From positions 1-17,897 of the forward strand of contig JADJHD010000054.1 of NCBI GenBank assembly GCA_016707705.1: a stretch of 17,897 bases of DNA, given 5' to 3'. Of the stretch, positions 14,337 through 17,897 are shown in pieces (position 1 is the stretch's first letter; each line of letters opens with the position of its first letter). Source of the stretch: Bacteroidales bacterium. Lineage in GTDB: Bacteria > Bacteroidota > Bacteroidia > Bacteroidales > UBA4417. A model generated the notes under the pieces. That model was not told where the DNA came from. It did no database searches and saw only the letters and a list, made by a program, of their open reading frames with translations. The translations under genes were made by a program, and so were the position numbers.

Positions 14337-17300
14337 GTGAATATTTCTGAATTATCCTTACGACGACCGGTGCTGGCAATAGTTATGAGCCTGTTTCTCA
14401 TACTATTCGGCATTATTGGTTTTAATTTCCTGGGGGTTCGCGACTATCCAGCCATTGACCCGCCAATTATTTCGGTGAATACTTCCTATGCAGGAGCCAA
14501 TTCCGACATTATAGAAAGCCAGATTACCGAGCCACTGGAGAAGTCAATTAACGGAATCCCGGGTATCAGGACCATTACCTCCTCTAGCAGTGTTGGAAAC
14601 AGCAACATTTCGGTAGAGTTCAATGTAGGATCCGATCTGGAGGCTGCTGCCAATGATGTCCGCGATAAGGTAAGCCAGGCTGTCCGCAACCTGCCACAGG
14701 ATATTGATGCACCCCCTGTAGTTACCAAGGCAGATGCCAACAACGACTTTATCATCCTGATGGCTATTCAAAGCCAGAGCAAGGATTGATGGAACTCAGC
14801 GATTATGCTGAGAAGGTATTGCAGAATAAATTCCAGACGATTCCTGAGGTAAGTTCTGTGAATATTGTCGGACAAAAAAGACCCTCAATGCGCATCTGGG
14901 TTGATCCCGACAAACTGAATGCATACAATCTGGCCTTTAATGATATCAGCACCGTACTGAATAAGGAAAATGTAGAAGTTCCATCCGGCAAGGTGTACGG
15001 AAACAAAACTGAGCTGACCATCAGGGCATTGGGGCGCCTCAGCACAGAGGAAGATTTTCGCAGCCTGATTCTTAAAGAAAATGATAATGGAATTGTCCGC
15101 CTTGGTGATGTAGCCAAGGTAGAACTTGGACCGGAACAGCTGGAACAAAGCTGGAAACTGAATGGGGTAAGCGGGGTCGGGCTGGCCATTATCCCGCAGC
15201 CTGGAGCCAATTATGTGGATATTTCGGATGAATTCAACAAGAGACTTGAAGAGATCAAAAAGTCGCAGAAAACGATATTCAGTTCACCACGCTAATCGAC
15301 AACACCAGGAATGTTAGGCGCTCACTTAAAGAAGTTGAACAAACCCTGTTGATTTCCTTTATTTTGGTTATTGCGGTTATTTTTCTCTTTTTCAGGAACT
15401 GGCTGATTGCCATTCGTCCTTTGATTGACATACCCATCTCGCTGATTGCTACATTCTTTGTGATGTATCTGGCGGGATTCTCTATCAATATCCTTTCACT
15501 TTTGGGGATCATTTTGGCCACCGGACTGGTTGTGGATGATGGAATAGTTGTGACGGAAAACATTTTCCGAAAGTTTGAGGGAGGCATGCCTATTCGAAGA
15601 GCCGCCCTTGAAGGCAGCAAGGAGATATTCTTTGCGGTTATTTCGACCTCTGTTACACTTGCGATTGTCTTCCTGCCGGTATTATTCCTTCAGGGATTTG
15701 TTGGAAGCCTATTCCGTGAGTTCGCAGTAGTTGTGGCGACGGCGGTGTTGATTTCTGCATTTGTCTCACTTACCATAACCCCTGTTCTCAATGTTTACCT
15801 GAACAAACCCAATGCAAGGCACAGGAAATTCTACCTTGCCACTGAGCCTTTTTTCAAGGGGATGGAGACGGGATACCGCAACAGTCTGGAGCGTTTTCTG
15901 AGCAAGCGCAAAATTGCTTACTTCATTATTGCTGCCTGTGTATTGATAATCTTTTATCTGGGCAGAACACTCCAAAGTGAGATTGCACCCATTGAGGACA
16001 AAAAGCAATCTTCGTTTCGAGATTAGCGAACCTGATGGTGCAAGCTATGCATTCATGAGCAAGAATGGAGGTGAATTTGCCAATTACCTTAGTGACTCCA
16101 TTCCTGAGCGCAGTTTCTCATTGATGGCAATTCACGGTTTCGGGGGGCAGGGGTCAAAATGCAGCCACAGGTCGTATCGGTTTAGTTCCACCTGATGAAA
16201 GGGATAAGACACAATCGGAAATTGCGAGGGAATTATCAAAAAAAGCTGCGAAATTCAATAATCTCCGAATCTTTCCGGTTGAAGAACAAACCATTTCCGT
16301 GGGTTTGGGTTCCAGAGGATCTCTTCCGGTGCAATTTGTTATTCAGAATCTCGATTTCAATAAACTCAGGACGACTATCCCGAAATTCCTGGAGGCAGCG
16401 CGAAATGACAAAACCTTTCAGAATGTGGATGTTAACCTGAAGTTCAATAAGCCTGAGGTAGATATTTTGATTGACAGAATCAGGGCAAGGGAGCTTGGAC
16501 TTACGGTATCTGATATTGCCAGTGTGGTTCAGAGTGCATTCAGTGGCAGAAGGCTGGCATTTATTTTATTATGAATGGAAGGCAACTACCAGGTTATCAG
16601 TCAGGTAGGCTTCCGACAGGCAAACACCAACAGATATAACCAAGCTATTTGTAAGGAATAATCTTGGCAATGCCATTGCCCTATCAGAGGTTGTGACCCT
16701 ATCAACCAATGCAAATCCGCCTTCCCTCTTCCATTACAACCGCTATAAATCAGCCACCATTTCGGCCTCGCTGGCTGAAGGCAAAACAGTGGGTGATGGG
16801 GTAAAGGCAATGCAGGCTATTTCCGACAAACTTCTGGATGATTCCTTCCAGACATCCCTGAGCGGTCCCTCACGCGACTATGCCGAAAGCTCTTCCAATA
16901 TCAGCTTTGCCTTTGCACTGGCGTTACTGCTGATCTTCCTGATTCTGGCTGCACAGTTTGAAAGCTTTCGCGACCCGTTTATCATTATGATTACAGTACC
17001 GCTTGCAATGGCAGGAGCCATTCTTAGTCTCTTTATTTTCGGACAAACCCTAAATATTTTCTCTCAAATCGGGATGATTACCCTTATCGGACTAGTCACG
17101 AAGAATGGAATTCTGATTGTTGAATTTGCCAATCAGAAAAGGGCGCAGGGACTCACAAAGTTCCAGGCGGTACTTGAGGCTTCTGCGCAGCGATTAAGGC
17201 CAATTCTGATGACCAGTCTGGCGACTTCCCTGGGAGCCTTACCAATTGCCTTAAGTCTGGGAGAAGCTGCATCCAGCCGGGTATCACTGGGGATTGTAAT

Positions 17301-17415
17301 TGTTGGGGGACTATTGTTCTCACTTATTCTGACCTTGTTTGTCATTCCGGTTATGTACACCATTATTGCAGGGAAGCATAAGAGCAAGGAAGAAATTGAT
17401 AACCAGTTTAACTAA
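14337..17415 (+). pseudogene. RND multidrug efflux permease (HAE1/AcrB type), multiply frameshifted
   Basis: It starts at GTG 14337, eight bases after AAGGA (14324-14328), with MNISELSLRRPVLAIVMSLF, the usual first helix. Rebuilt over several frames it is a complete AcrB-type pump: the span is 3079 bases, about 1026 codons, normal for the family. Landmarks are the proton-relay DD in GLVVDDGIVVTEN (15535-15540), the porter-domain blocks PSMRIWVDPDKLNAYNL and VDVNLKFNKPEVDILIDRIR, and the TM10 lysine in LIGLVTKNGILIVEFAN (17101-17103). Breaks occur near 14786 (a T missing), 15269-15272 (A-run), 16000-16004 (A-run), 16156-16159 (A-run), about 16560-16595 (two small insertions) and about 16632 (GA missing). 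No large part is lost. Either this is a recent pseudogene or, more likely to me, low-accuracy sequence. If functional, it exports drugs or other amphiphiles using proton influx. Confidence 0.88.
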
Positions 17416-17421
17416 CTGAGC

Positions 17422-17897
17422 ATGAAAAAGATCCTAATAGTATTGCTGATAATGGTTCCTGCGTTTTCAATAGGGCAAACACTGCTTACACTAAAGGCAG
17501 CCATTGATACAACCCTGCGAAATTCATTCGACATCAGGATTGCAGCCAATAATGTGAACATCAGCAAAATCAACAATAATGCAGGCGTTGCAGGTGCTCT
17601 GCCAACAGGTGCCAGTATTGCCGATAATCAGTCGCTTACCAATGTTAACCAGGAACTGAACAGTGGAACTGAAATCAAGAAAAGCAACGCTGCAGCAAAT
17701 TCTCTCATACTTCAAGTGTAACAGCAGGAATGCTGCTGTTTAATGGTTTCAAGGTGATGGCAACTTTCGAGAAAGGTTTGACCTGCTTCAAAGCAGAGCG
17801 AAGTTGCTGAACAGGAATTAAAAACAGCATTGCCGCAGTGATGACAGCTTATTTCAGTCGGCATAAACAGCAATATCTCCAAAATTATCCAGCAACC
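17422..17897 (+). pseudogene. TolC-family outer-membrane efflux protein, 5' part, frameshifted, cut by window end
   Basis: ATG lies 6 bases after the permease stop. The signal peptide MKKILIVLLIMVPAFSIGQ is followed by a TolC-family start: LTLKAAIDTTLRNSFDIRIA, ANNVNISKINNNAGVAGALP, NQSLTNVNQELNSGTEIKKS. The frame breaks near 17701-17708 (an extra CT), after which another frame gives SSVTAGMLLFNGFKVMATFE. It breaks again near 17775 (FDLLQ) and once or twice more before the window ends, with EVAEQELKTAL and AAVMTAYF in different frames. It would be the trimeric outer-membrane channel of the tripartite pump. Family and position leave little doubt about identity; functionality as read is unlikely. 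Confidence 0.82.

Noticed and set aside
14803..15210. 135-codon minus-strand open frame opposite the RND permease
   Set aside because: Antisense to conserved porter-domain sequence and rich in Ser/Leu, as expected of a shadow frame.

Overview
The window looks like chromosomal DNA from a member of the Bacteroidota. The gene families fit: an ECF sigma factor followed by a membrane-anchored beta-barrel protein, a MarR / lipoprotein adaptor / HAE1-type RND / TolC operon, and a 517-residue protein carrying the '...LPRID-LNLL-Y-G--NWEDF' domain. So does a recurrent TAnnTTTG promoter -7 box just upstream of genes, with few clear Shine-Dalgarno sites. I see no rRNA, tRNA, CRISPR array or insertion sequence.

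Layout. (1) Positions 1-3347, plus strand: the 3' part of a serpin whose reactive-centre loop is missing, an ECF sigma factor, its anti-sigma/outer-membrane partner, and a universal stress protein. All are broken by frameshifts, stops or deletions. (2) 3349-5233, minus strand: a YgiQ-type radical SAM protein with one frameshift near its C-terminus. (3) 5440-8383, plus strand: an intact two-gene operon of a GMC flavin oxidoreductase with a ferredoxin-like four-cysteine motif and a class-3-type aldehyde dehydrogenase, 1 nt apart. (4) 8404-9802, minus strand: two small membrane proteins (one frameshifted) and a small secreted beta-rich protein. (5) 9964-11517, plus strand: a divergent one-pass membrane protein built like a membrane-anchored regulator. 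(6) 11706-11983: an antitoxin-like gene with only a 14-codon remnant of its toxin. (7) 12006-12581, minus strand: DNA-3-methyladenine glycosylase I. (8) 12782-17897, plus strand: marR, adaptor, RND permease and TolC. The first two genes are intact; the last two are frameshifted, and tolC runs off the window.

How they work together. The GMC oxidoreductase and aldehyde dehydrogenase suggest two-step oxidation of an alcohol to an acid. The MarR operon is a self-repressed tripartite efflux pump, with an inverted repeat just upstream of its -7 box as the probable operator. The sigma factor and its downstream membrane protein would be an envelope-signalling pair if functional.

Quality caveat. Indels are dense in the first 3.4 kb and last 3.1 kb, with only two in between, and many are +/-1 changes in short homopolymers. 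Either the two ends are low-quality sequence or two neighbourhoods are decaying; the reads would decide. I did not find a convincing new multi-gene system. The most interesting items are the membrane-anchored putative regulator, the cysteine motif in the GMC enzyme, the loop-less serpin and the toxin remnant.
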